Positions 18,777 through 26,821 of a stretch of 64,000 bases of DNA are shown here, piece after piece. Each line of letters begins with the position of its first letter. Position 1 is the first letter of the stretch. Made by a program: the position numbers and the translations under genes. Location: NCBI RefSeq assembly GCF_003096655.1, contig NZ_QEKQ01000004.1, forward strand, positions 62,001 through 126,000, given 5' to 3'. This DNA is from Tamilnaduibacter salinus (GTDB lineage: Bacteria > Pseudomonadota > Gammaproteobacteria > Pseudomonadales > Oleiphilaceae). The notes beneath the pieces were generated by a model, which had not been told where the DNA came from, did not search any database, and saw nothing but the letters and a program-made list of their open reading frames with translations.

Positions 18777-19604
18777 TTAGTTCGTCGACGAAAGCTGTTT
18801 CAGTTCCGATGTGTCCTCGAGGGCGGCCCTCAATGCCCGGTCAATGAAGCCCTCATCAATCAGCGACACCACGGTGGCGACCAGTTGGCCTCGCAGCGCC
18901 CCTGTGTTGCACGGGGATTCGTGGGAGACGGCAAAATGCAGGGGCTCAGAGCTGATTGCCGTCGATAATGGTTTGACATCGTCCGAGATCCCCATCTGGC
19001 GCGAATAGACGACGGCCGGATTCTTCTCATACAGCATGTAATCCACCCGGCCAAGGCGGAGCATACGGAACCCCTGGCGCACGCTCCGGACAGTTTCCAG
19101 GTCGAGGTGCTGACGGGCAAACTCATCGAAGGACTGTCCGAAACTGTTATGAATGACAGTCACACCATTCAACGGGCGCAGGTCATCCCATTGGCGGTAT
19201 TCGAAGCCATTGTCCTGACGGACCCAGACGACGCTATTCGTGGCAAGAAACGGCGGATGGATGTAGTCCATCCACTGAGCGCGTGGTACCGTGAAAAATG
19301 CCCCTGCCATGAGGTCCACGCTGCCTTCGCGCACTTCCTGTTGTGCCCGGGACCAGGGGCCAGTGTAGATGACGTTGATCTCGACGCCGATGCGCTCGCC
19401 AATCTCTTCGAGAATCCGCGGAATCGCTCCAATCAGTTGATCGCCATCCGCGGACATTCGCCACAGGTACGGCGGATACTCGGGATTGCCGGTTGCCGTC
19501 AGCGTCTTGCAATCGCGGGCCTCTGCAGCCATTGCGGTTGCGAGCGATAAACACAGAAAAAGAAGGGACAGATACCTGTGACGATGTCGACGTAACGTTT
19601 GCAT
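18777..19604 (-). CDS. Periplasmic solute-binding protein (SBP family 3)
   Basis: This 275-residue protein has a cleavable signal peptide (LSLLFLCLSLATAMAAEA) and the SBP_bac_3 fold (TLTATGNPEYPPYLW near the N-terminus; GSVDLMAGAFFTVPR; WDDLRPLNGVTVIH). Such proteins bind amino acids or related small polar molecules. The ATG at 19604 follows AGAAGGATC. No ABC permease or ATPase genes adjoin it, so it may be an orphan sensor-type binding protein rather than a transport component. The ligand cannot be read from the sequence. Confidence 0.82.
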   Translation of the reverse strand: MQTLRRHRHRYLSLLFLCLSLATAMAAEARDCKTLTATGNPEYPPYLWRMSADGDQLIGAIPRILEEIGERIGVEINVIYTGPWSRAQQEVREGSVDLMAGAFFTVPRAQWMDYIHPPFLATNSVVWVRQDNGFEYRQWDDLRPLNGVTVIHNSFGQSFDEFARQHLDLETVRSVRQGFRMLRLGRVDYMLYEKNPAVVYSRQMGISDDVKPLSTAISSEPLHFAVSHESPCNTGALRGQLVATVVSLIDEGFIDRALRAALEDTSELKQLSSTN

Positions 19605-19698
19605 GATCCTTCTCTTTGTTGCCTCGCCGATCCTATTTCTGTTTTTGTGTAAATATTGTACGGTCCTTTGGCGCTGAACGATCAAAGCGAACGTCGGT

Positions 19699-20538
19699 TC
19701 AGGCTTTTTTCCCGAAGATCACCAGCCCGACCCCTGCCAGAATCGTTGCCGAGATCAGGACAAACGGCAGCGTGAGTGGCTCACCGAGGAAGACCAGACC
19801 GCCTGCCGTCGCAATGACCGGCACGCTGAGCTGGATGCTGGCGGCCTTGGCGGCTTTCAGGTGCGGCAAAACGCTGTACCAGATAGCGTAGCCGATCGCC
19901 GAGGTGATCGCACCTGACGCGATAGCGTAGGCTGCGCCAGTGAGGTCCCACTGAAACTCGGCGATCATCAGCAGACTGACGGCGACCACCAGCGGCACAC
20001 TGCGCAGAAAATTGCGGGCGTTGTTGGCCAATGGATTCGGGCTCCCCCGGCCCCACAGTGTGTAGAAGCCCCAGGCGACGCCTGAGGCGACCATGAGTAG
20101 AGCCGGGCCGAGCGGCGGGGCATGGAGTGTTGGCAGTAGCAGTACCACCAGGCCACCGAAGGCGAGAGCGAACCCCACCCCTTGTAATGCCGTGACCCGC
20201 TCGCCCTCGAGCCAGCCGCGGACCACCATCGTGACCTGCACCGCGCCGAACAGCAGTACCGCGCCGGTCCCGGTCGCAATATCCACGTAGGAAAACGAGA
20301 AACAGACCGCATAAATCGCTAACGCAATGGCCGAACGCCACGGCGGCGCTGGCGCGTTGCCCGTGTCGCGGCCAACGATCAGCAACCACAGCATCAGCGC
20401 ACCCGATGCCAATCGAATGGTTGTGAAACTGGCCGGGTCCAGATCGGTCCCGATCAGCGCGGCCCGACACAGAACCGAGTTGCCGGCGAAAGCGATCATA
20501 GCGAGCGTGGTTAGTATGGACAGACGGGTAATGGACAC
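19699..20538 (-). CDS. EamA/DMT-family membrane transporter
   Basis: This 279-residue polytopic protein has about ten hydrophobic segments in two EamA repeats. The N-terminus ITRLSILTTLAMIAFAGNSV and the second-half glycine-rich FLGEPLTLPFVLISATI are typical of drug/metabolite exporters. It starts with GTG at 20538, preceded by GGAGA. The substrate is unknown; family members export amino acids, nucleobases or drugs. It runs in the same direction as the solute-binding protein but with a 94-base gap containing an AT-rich stretch, so it is probably a separate unit. Confidence 0.85.
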   Translation of the reverse strand: MSITRLSILTTLAMIAFAGNSVLCRAALIGTDLDPASFTTIRLASGALMLWLLIVGRDTGNAPAPPWRSAIALAIYAVCFSFSYVDIATGTGAVLLFGAVQVTMVVRGWLEGERVTALQGVGFALAFGGLVVLLLPTLHAPPLGPALLMVASGVAWGFYTLWGRGSPNPLANNARNFLRSVPLVVAVSLLMIAEFQWDLTGAAYAIASGAITSAIGYAIWYSVLPHLKAAKAASIQLSVPVIATAGGLVFLGEPLTLPFVLISATILAGVGLVIFGKKA

Positions 20539-20683
20539 GGGCGTCTCCGGTGCGTCGGGGTGGACTCAGCTAAGCGGATGAAGCCTGTTTTGTAAACACG
20601 CTTTTCGATTGCAGGTGGTCGCCGGACATGGCATCGTCGCCTTCCCTTGAATGATCGACCACACGGTAAAAGGAGTTACCACG

Positions 20684-21529
20684 ATGGTGTCTTCGCTGTC
20701 GCTCCGGCTGGCGCCGGTGCTGTGTCTTTTCGTTGCCTGTCTGGCCCACGCCGAACGCCCCGACCTGCCGCTGGCCAATGTCTACGAGGGCGATGCGGAT
20801 CTGTCCGCGTACCTTGTCAGCGAGAAATACGACGGCGTTCGCGCCTTCTGGACGGGCCAGCGATTCCTCTCCCGCCGCGGGAACCCCTATCACGCCCCCG
20901 ACTGGTTCACCGAGCCCCTGCCGGACCGACCGATGGATGGGGAGCTGTGGATGGGACGGGGCCGGTTCGCTGAACTCTCCGGCGCGGTACGCAAGGATGA
21001 GCCCGTGAACCGGGAGTGGCGGTCGATTCGCTTCATGGTGTTTGATCTGCCGGTGCGCGATATGCCGTTCCGTGATCGCCTGATGACCCTGAAATCGCTG
21101 GTACGAGCGGCGGATACACCGCACCTCAAGCTGGTGAAGCAACAACCGGTGGGCGACCGTGAGGCCCTGGCGGCCAGGTTGGATCAGGTGGTGGACGCCG
21201 GCGGTGAAGGGCTGATGCTCAAACGGGCCGATAGCCTCTATCACGCGGGCCGCTCCGACGACCTGCTCAAGGTCAAACGCCACCGGGATGCCGAGGCCGA
21301 GGTGATCCGGAGTCTGCCGGGTGAGGGGCAGTTTGAGGGAATGATGGGCTCTTTGCTCGTGGAGCTGGAGAACGGCCGACGCATGCGCATCGGGACTGGT
21401 TTCAGTCACGCCGAGCGAGAGAACCCGCCGGAACCGGGGGCCGTCATCACCTACAGATACTATGGTCGCACGTCGACGGGCCTGCCCCGCTTTGCCAGTT
21501 TCATGCGGGTGCGCCGCCCGGCTGAATAA
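20684..21529 (+). CDS. Periplasmic ATP-dependent DNA ligase (LigE type)
   Basis: This 281-residue minimal ATP-dependent ligase has a signal peptide (cleavage likely after AHA at residue 23). The nucleotidyl-transfer lysine is K48 in SEKYDGVRAFW (motif I), followed by FMVFDLPV, GGEGLMLKR and LLKVKRH motifs, and an OB-fold C-terminus. LigE enzymes seal nicks and are thought to act on DNA in the periplasm, perhaps during uptake or biofilm DNA handling. ATG 20684 is preceded by AAAGGAGT at good spacing and gives a clean signal peptide; the frame extends upstream to 20651 without one. A LexA box lies downstream of its stop, serving the next gene. Confidence 0.92.
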   Translation: MVSSLSLRLAPVLCLFVACLAHAERPDLPLANVYEGDADLSAYLVSEKYDGVRAFWTGQRFLSRRGNPYHAPDWFTEPLPDRPMDGELWMGRGRFAELSGAVRKDEPVNREWRSIRFMVFDLPVRDMPFRDRLMTLKSLVRAADTPHLKLVKQQPVGDREALAARLDQVVDAGGEGLMLKRADSLYHAGRSDDLLKVKRHRDAEAEVIRSLPGEGQFEGMMGSLLVELENGRRMRIGTGFSHAERENPPEPGAVITYRYYGRTSTGLPRFASFMRVRRPAE

Positions 21530-21559
21530 ACCGGGTGTTTGCGTGCTGGGCTGACAGTG

Positions 21560-21575
21560 CTGTATATATAAACAG
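21560..21575 (+). promoter_or_regulatory. LexA (SOS) box
   Basis: CTGTATATATAAACAG matches the gammaproteobacterial LexA consensus CTGT-N8-ACAG exactly, with the preferred AT-rich core. It lies 26 bases before the CLCA_X-type gene start and overlaps a possible -10 element (a TTGCGT -35 lies about 18 bases upstream). LexA bound here should repress the following gene. Confidence 0.85.
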
Positions 21576-21601
21576 CATTCTGTTCAGGTTCCGTGCGAGT
21601 G

Positions 21602-22345
21602 ATGACGCCGACATTTGCCACCATCCGCCGCCAGTTCGGTTTCCGCAGCATCGAGATCGGTCACTGGGTGACCGATGCCGAGCGCGATGCGGCCGCCGTG
21701 GAATTCCATCAGGCACTCAATGACCTGCAGCTGGCGCTGCGGGCGCCCGCCGTATTGATTTCCCTGCGCGACTCACTGGGGCTGCAGTACGGCATTGGCG
21801 GGCAGCTCGGCGTGGCGGCCCATTACACGCCGGCCATCCGCAAACTGGCACTGGCCAAGCGGGCCGGGCGCGGTGCGCTGGCACACGAGTGGTTTCACGC
21901 GCTCGATCACTATCTGGCGCCGAAGGTCTTTGAAACAGACGAGCCAATGGCGTTTGCGTCAGCCTGCTGGTGCGAGAACCGGGAGACGAAAGCCCACCCG
22001 ATCAACGACCAACTGGCCGAGGTATTCCGGACCCTGTTTGTCTCGGAGGACGGGCAGGACACGAGCGCCCTGTTCCGCCACTCGGTGCTCGCGGATGAGC
22101 GGCAGGGCGTGCACTATTACGCACGGCCGGAGGAAATGGCCGCGCGCGGTTTCGAGGCGTTCGTGCAGGACGTGGCCCGGCCGAACCCCTTCCTCGTGAG
22201 CGGTACCCGCCAGTCGTTGGAGGCCCGGCACGGACTGTATCCGCAGGGCGAAGAGCGGCGGCGCATCAACAACGCGTTTGCCCGGTATTTCCAGAGCCTC
22301 GGTCGCGCACTGGATCGCGAGCGGCGGCTTCGGCAATCGGCATGA
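21602..22345 (+). CDS. CLCA_X-family HExxH protein under LexA control
   Basis: This 247-residue protein matches what databases call CLCA_X-family hypothetical proteins. The centre carries H95-E96-W-F-H99 in ALAHEWFHALDHYL, a zinc-metalloprotease motif with a further His at 103; no downstream third ligand is certain. There is no signal peptide, so it is cytoplasmic. A consensus LexA box is immediately upstream, so it should be induced by DNA damage. The start is uncertain (GTG 21593, GTG 21599 or ATG 21602). The natural substrate is not known to me; a DNA-damage-linked peptidase or DNA-protein handling role is inference. Confidence 0.8.
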   Translation: MTPTFATIRRQFGFRSIEIGHWVTDAERDAAAVEFHQALNDLQLALRAPAVLISLRDSLGLQYGIGGQLGVAAHYTPAIRKLALAKRAGRGALAHEWFHALDHYLAPKVFETDEPMAFASACWCENRETKAHPINDQLAEVFRTLFVSEDGQDTSALFRHSVLADERQGVHYYARPEEMAARGFEAFVQDVARPNPFLVSGTRQSLEARHGLYPQGEERRRINNAFARYFQSLGRALDRERRLRQSA

Positions 22346-22350
22346 GCGCG

Positions 22351-23043
22351 TCAGAGGGCGTAAAGAATCCCCTGACCGATCACAATCGTCAGCAGGATCG
22401 AGGCCAGCGTGCCGATCAGCACGTACTCGGCAAACTCGCGCTCCTCAAGCTGGCGGAACCGGGCGAAGCCCTTGGCCGCAAGAATCAGCGCGATGACGTT
22501 GTAGTTCTGCGCGAACACCACCACCAGGTAGATCAGCCAGCGTTCCAGCATGCCGATCACCCGGCCAGCGTTGTATTCCCGATCGTCCACGGTGCGTGGC
22601 TGCTCGTCCGAGATATTTTTAGGTTCCATCTGAAACCGGTGCAGCAGCGCTCGAATGGCCAGATTGGTCTCGTTGGCCACTAGCAGAAACCCGAGTAGGC
22701 CGGTCAGGGCGGGCTTCAGGGTGGCGAGCTGTTGATTGCTGACCAGCCAAGAGGTGGCGTTGCCCTGCCAGAACTCGACGGCGGCCACCGCCCCGACCAG
22801 CCCGCCACCGATGAGGCGGCCTTCATTGAGACGATCCGCCGGGAACAGCACTTCCGAGAGAAGCAGCCCCAGAATCACCGCACCGCCGAATGCGAGGGTG
22901 TACAGGCCGGGGGTGAGCAGACCGGTCAGCAGGATCTGAATCAACCCCAGCGCGACCCAGTGGTTGCGGGGAAGTGGCTGATCGCGAAAGGTAAAACACA
23001 GCCGGGTTGCCAGCCAGGCGTTCAGGAAGAGCAGCGTTGCCAT
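22351..23043 (-). CDS. DUF3307-type integral membrane protein
   Basis: This 230-residue protein has several hydrophobic helices (WVALGLIQILLTGLLTPG; LTGLLGFLLVANE; WLIYLVVVFAQNY; YVLIGTLASILLTIVIG). The C-terminal ERWLIYL...ALILAAKGFARF...AEYVLIGTL pattern is that of DUF3307 proteins, which usually sit beside satD. It follows satD by 12 bases in the same direction, so the two form an operon. Function is unknown; the pair is presumed to be a regulated membrane module. Confidence 0.75.
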   Translation of the reverse strand: MATLLFLNAWLATRLCFTFRDQPLPRNHWVALGLIQILLTGLLTPGLYTLAFGGAVILGLLLSEVLFPADRLNEGRLIGGGLVGAVAAVEFWQGNATSWLVSNQQLATLKPALTGLLGFLLVANETNLAIRALLHRFQMEPKNISDEQPRTVDDREYNAGRVIGMLERWLIYLVVVFAQNYNVIALILAAKGFARFRQLEEREFAEYVLIGTLASILLTIVIGQGILYAL

Positions 23044-23055
23044 AGGCGGTCCGTG

Positions 23056-23682
23056 TCAGCAGGCATCGAGAGCATGATTCAGGCGGTCGGTCAGCGACCG
23101 GAGCAACTGGACGGCCGACTCCAGCCCTCCGTCACGAATGTTTTTGTACACGCTCTGCTCGGTGATGTCGATTGACTCGGCAATGGCGCTCACCTCCCAG
23201 CCGCGTAACAGGTACTGAAGCACATCCAGTCGATTCGCCCGCCATTTGCACAGTTGATGGTTGAACAGGCCGAGAGCGGCGTCCATGAGGTCGTCCGGTT
23301 CGGGCAGGCCGGCGATGTCCACCAGTCGGTCTTCGCGTTTCATCGCTTCCAGAAGATCGCGAGCCCGGTAGAACGCAGGGCCGTCCATGCCGATGGCCTG
23401 GTCGGGATTGATCGCGGTATCCAGCGGGCCGACGGCGATGGCAAACCGCAGCGCCACCGGATGCATCGCCTGCATCACGGTGAACACATCGGCAAAGACC
23501 CGGCCGGCCCCGTCGAATACCGCCTGGAACTCATCCCCCAATGTGATGGTGTAGGGCGAGGCCAGTTGCGTGCGTTCGCTGTTCAGCCGATCCAGCACCG
23601 CCGCCAGTTGCTCCTGTACCTGGCGGCGGTCGGTCAGCTGGCGGGAGCCGACGATGTCGGCGATCAGTACGATGTGGTTCAT
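23056..23682 (-). CDS. satD: SatD-family protein with C-terminal helix-turn-helix
   Basis: This 208-residue protein begins MNHIVLIADIVGSRQL with a nucleotidyl-cyclase-like fold region (TITLGDEFQAVFDG; ALRFAIAVGPLD). It ends with a helix-turn-helix segment (GWEVSAIAESIDITEQSVYKNI). SatD was named from a secretion/acid-tolerance locus in Streptococcus; its biochemical role is unsettled. The ATG at 23682 is chosen because the conserved start is there. It lies upstream of a DUF3307 membrane protein, a recurrent pairing. AACC/GGTT repeats just upstream suggest that it controls its own operon. Confidence 0.8.
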   Translation of the reverse strand: MNHIVLIADIVGSRQLTDRRQVQEQLAAVLDRLNSERTQLASPYTITLGDEFQAVFDGAGRVFADVFTVMQAMHPVALRFAIAVGPLDTAINPDQAIGMDGPAFYRARDLLEAMKREDRLVDIAGLPEPDDLMDAALGLFNHQLCKWRANRLDVLQYLLRGWEVSAIAESIDITEQSVYKNIRDGGLESAVQLLRSLTDRLNHALDAC

Positions 23683-23737
23683 GGGACGCCCGGACACTTT
23701 CCTGTCAGGATTCAACCCTATCAGGGTAAAGTGATAA

Positions 23738-23785
23738 ATAAAACCAAAACAGGTTAAATGTAACTTTTAAACCAAAATGGTTTAA
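23738..23785. promoter_or_regulatory. Two AACC-GGTT operator-like repeats upstream of satD
   Basis: TTAAACCA at 23767-23774 and TGGTTTAA at 23778-23785 form a perfect 8-base inverted repeat with a three-base spacer. A weaker relative, AACC (23742-23745) and GGTT (23752-23755), lies one to three turns closer to satD. The sequence is AT-rich and probably overlaps the satD promoter. Confidence 0.5.
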
Positions 23786-23809
23786 GGCGCCCTGTTGCCG
23801 TACCGCCCG

Positions 23810-24832
23810 TTATCCCGCGTCGTTTTCCATCTCCGGGCGATACTGCCCGGTCTGCGCCGCGCCGTTGAGGTTCGCCCGCTTCAGGAACGCGGCCTGCGTC
23901 TCGGCGGCATTGTCCCGGCTGCCGGCCCACGCCTTCTGGGACGGTTCCTGCAGTGCCCGGCCGTAGGAGAAACTCAGCACCCAGGGCTGCTCCCCGAGAC
24001 GGTTGATGGCGTTCAGGTTCGCGGTCGCTTCCTCGGGCGTCTGACCGCCGGAGAGGAAGTTGATGCCCGGCACGGCGGCCGGCACCACGCGACGGAACAC
24101 CGCAATCGTCGCCTCGGCCACCTGTTCCGGAGTAGCGTTCGGCGCGTCTTTGCCCGGCGTGACCATGCTCGGCTTGAGGATCATGGTTTCAAGCTGCACG
24201 CGGTGACGACGCAGCGCCTCGAACACGGCATCAATGACCACCTCGTTCACCTCGGCGGAGCGCTCGATGGTGTGATCGCCGTTGATCAGCACTTCCGGCT
24301 CGACGATCGGCACAATGCCCACCGACTGGCAGAGGGCGGCGTAGCGCGCCAGGGTTTCCGCGTTTGCCTCGATCGCCTGTGTGGAAGGCAGCGTTTCGGA
24401 GATGTGGAACACGCACCGCCATTTGGCGAAGCGGGCGCCCTGTGCCTTGTAGCCTTCCAGGCGTTCGTCCAGGCCGTCCAGGCCGTAGGTGATCTCTTCG
24501 CCTGGCGCGTTCGGCAGCGGCTTCTTGCCCTTGTCCACCTTGATGCCCGGCACGATGCTCTGACGCCCCAGCAGTTCCGGAATCGGCAGGCCCTCCAGGC
24601 TCTCCTGCCCCAGTGTTTCCTCGAACAGAATCACACCACTGATGGACTCACCCACACCGGGTGCGGACATGATCAGGCTGCGGTACTCCCGGCGTTTCTC
24701 CTCGGAGGATTCCACACCCACCGCCTTGAAGCGCTTGGCAATGGTCGGATGACTTTCGTCCGCCGCCAGAATCCCTTTTCCCGGCTGGACCAGGTCCTGA
24801 ATCGTCGCGGTCAGTTCACTCTGAATGCTCAT
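23810..24832 (-). CDS. Class I fructose-bisphosphate aldolase
   Basis: This 340-residue aldolase of the Schiff-base class cleaves fructose 1,6-bisphosphate to dihydroxyacetone phosphate and glyceraldehyde 3-phosphate. Visible motifs are GKGILAADESHPTIAKR, GVILFEETLGQ, FAKWRCVFHI, PEVLINGDH and ETMILKPSMVTPG, the last holding the Schiff-base lysine, and INFLSGGQTPEEATANLNAIN. ATG 24832 follows AAAGGGATC. It belongs to the animal-type class I family, not the E. coli FbaB group. It appears to be a single-gene unit. Confidence 0.93.
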   Translation of the reverse strand: MSIQSELTATIQDLVQPGKGILAADESHPTIAKRFKAVGVESSEEKRREYRSLIMSAPGVGESISGVILFEETLGQESLEGLPIPELLGRQSIVPGIKVDKGKKPLPNAPGEEITYGLDGLDERLEGYKAQGARFAKWRCVFHISETLPSTQAIEANAETLARYAALCQSVGIVPIVEPEVLINGDHTIERSAEVNEVVIDAVFEALRRHRVQLETMILKPSMVTPGKDAPNATPEQVAEATIAVFRRVVPAAVPGINFLSGGQTPEEATANLNAINRLGEQPWVLSFSYGRALQEPSQKAWAGSRDNAAETQAAFLKRANLNGAAQTGQYRPEMENDAG

Positions 24833-25086
24833 GTCAGATCCCTTTTTGTTGGCTCGGGGAAGGTTGAATGCGTGGGTCACAGTTTAACGTGATTGGTGTG
24901 CTTTTGGTGATGGTCATTCGGGACGACTGGGTTCCAGGCCGCTTACTAAGGGGCTGGCTTCCTGCTTGATTCGTTCGCCCATGAGATTCCGGCGAAAGCC
25001 ATCGTTACAACCGCTTACAGTGCGTTTCCACGCCTGCCGTTAGCATGTGATCGGTTTTGAATGGCATGTTGATGGAGGACAGCGGG

Positions 25087-25485
25087 ATGGACCCGGAAAA
25101 GACGGAGTTGGTATTCCAGAGCTATGGACGATGCTGCCAGCGAGAGGCGTTTTTCGTGGATTTTTACGATCGTTTCATGGGCAGCTCCGAGGTGATTCGC
25201 GAACAGTTCGTGAAGACCGACATGGCGGCCCAGCGACATCTGCTGCGCAACGGCATCATGCAGCTCATCCTGTACGCGCGAGGCATGCCTGATCGCAAGC
25301 TTCGCGATCTGGGCAAGAGCCACAGCCGCCACGGCTATGACATCCACCCGGAGTGGTACGGCCTCTGGCTCGATGCGCTGGTGGCCACCGTCGCCCAGCA
25401 CGATCCCGAAGCATCCCCGGCGCTGGAACAGGCCTGGCGCGAAGTGCTGACGCCCGGGATCAACCTGATCCGGGATGCCTATTGA
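25087..25485 (+). CDS. Single-domain haem globin
   Basis: This 132-residue globin has H79 in LGKSHSRHGYDI, matching the proximal haem ligand context of bacterial globins (LG..H...G). Such proteins bind oxygen or nitric oxide, or act in sensing. The ATG at 25087 is preceded by GGAGGACAGCGGG; an earlier in-frame ATG at 25057 lacks a ribosome site. There is no partner reductase or signalling domain, and no neighbour clarifies its role. The nearby Wadjet operon runs convergently. Confidence 0.78.
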   Translation: MDPEKTELVFQSYGRCCQREAFFVDFYDRFMGSSEVIREQFVKTDMAAQRHLLRNGIMQLILYARGMPDRKLRDLGKSHSRHGYDIHPEWYGLWLDALVATVAQHDPEASPALEQAWREVLTPGINLIRDAY

Positions 25486-25654
25486 GCAAAGCCCTCAGCC
25501 AGTCGAGCGCGCCGTCGGCCTCCGACCAGGTGGGCCCTGAAAAAAGCGCCAAAACCATCTCGGATGACCTCGTCGAGGAAGTCTAGGGTGGGATGATCAG
25601 CGTGGGAGCAGGCTCTTTACGTCTCGATATTTGCGGTGGGTTGAATAAGTCCGG

Positions 25655-26821
25655 TCATTCAATCAGCGACAACGGCAAATGTTCTTGTTCCAGGCGAATA
25701 TTCTCGCCATAGCGGTTTTCCCGCAAGTCCTGGTACAGGGACTGTTCCGGTGGCGTCAGTTTCGGAAGGTCCCGATGGGACGGGCGGGGTTCGTGCCCCC
25801 ACAGCTCCGGGTGCGCCATCAGGGTGGCGCGGTCCATGAGCAGCGAGCGGGCCTGCGGCCAGTAGCGGCGCAGCCGGTCGAGAATGACGAAGCCGTGAGT
25901 GTCGATGTCGCCCCAGTACACCAGCTGCTTGTCGGCCAGCCAGTCAGCACCAGCCAGTAAGGGACCCACCGAATAGCCCTGGCCGAAGATAACGATGGCG
26001 GATGGGCTTGAAGGGAATGACAGGGCAGTGATCTCGTTCTCGACGATGTAGACCGTTTCGATGGCCATCGACAGGTGGTTGAAGTCGGCCACGGGAATCT
26101 GGAGGTCGTCGAGTCCGGCGATCCGGTGAGTTGGGTCCAGTATGCGCAGACGCAACTGTGCGGGCTTGGTGAGAAACCCGAAGCGGCGTTCAAAACCGGC
26201 GGCGCCGGCGCCGGTGGCGGTGGTGTCAATCGCGGACTCGGGCAGAACGAGGTCGAGCAACTCCGTCAGCAGGCCGCGGTGGCGCTCGATGAACTTGGTG
26301 TGCACGCCGGACAGGTTCAACTGGCGCAGATAACAGCCGGGTCGGGGGTGGTCGCGTAGCCAGTGGAGAACGGACAGCAGGCGCGGCCAATCGTCGGCCC
26401 GGGCCAGCGCGGTGAGCGGCTGTTTTTTGAGCCAGTCCTCGAGTTCGGGAAGCGCGGACAGGATGGCATCGCAGAGCCGGTCGAAGGTCTGGGCGTCCCG
26501 CCAATGGCGGGTCAGACGCAGCGCCCGCTCGGGGCTGTCGATGAGCACGGCCACGGGAAACCGATTGCGTCCAAGCTGGCGATGATTGACGGTTTTCCAT
26601 TCCAGAGTGACCTCGCCACGCGCCTCGATGGCCTGCCAGTGCCGGACCCAGTTACGGGCCGCTTCGAAATGCTCGCCAAGCGCCCGGGCACTGGGTTTTT
26701 TCAACGGCAGGCGCCAGGGGAAGCGGTCGTCCGGCCAGCGCCAGGCCCGCAGCAGATCGCCCCGATGCCATGCCTTTTCGAGCCTGGCGTGAACGTCGTC
26801 ATAGCGGGTCCAGCTGGTCAT
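25655..26821 (-). CDS. jetD: Wadjet JetD (DUF3322/DUF2220) topoisomerase VI-like nuclease
   Basis: This 388-residue protein is the nuclease of a type I Wadjet system, which cleaves foreign circular plasmid DNA once the SMC complex has extruded it. The C-terminal TOPRIM region is visible: VIFGQGYSV, then WGDIDTHGFVILDRLR with the acidic DxD pair. The N-terminal DUF3322 part begins MTSWTRYDDVHARLEKAW. Its start overlaps the jetC stop by four bases (ATGA). It is the last gene of the jetABCD operon, in canonical order and of normal length. Confidence 0.93.
   Translation of the reverse strand: MTSWTRYDDVHARLEKAWHRGDLLRAWRWPDDRFPWRLPLKKPSARALGEHFEAARNWVRHWQAIEARGEVTLEWKTVNHRQLGRNRFPVAVLIDSPERALRLTRHWRDAQTFDRLCDAILSALPELEDWLKKQPLTALARADDWPRLLSVLHWLRDHPRPGCYLRQLNLSGVHTKFIERHRGLLTELLDLVLPESAIDTTATGAGAAGFERRFGFLTKPAQLRLRILDPTHRIAGLDDLQIPVADFNHLSMAIETVYIVENEITALSFPSSPSAIVIFGQGYSVGPLLAGADWLADKQLVYWGDIDTHGFVILDRLRRYWPQARSLLMDRATLMAHPELWGHEPRPSHRDLPKLTPPEQSLYQDLRENRYGENIRLEQEHLPLSLIE

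Noticed and set aside
21602-22345. Chloride-channel-accessory (CLCA) function
   Set aside because: The database label CLCA_X is only a domain name; nothing in the sequence supports a channel role.
23795-24892. 365-codon frame antisense to the aldolase
   Set aside because: Aldolase motifs occupy the minus strand; this is a high-GC shadow.
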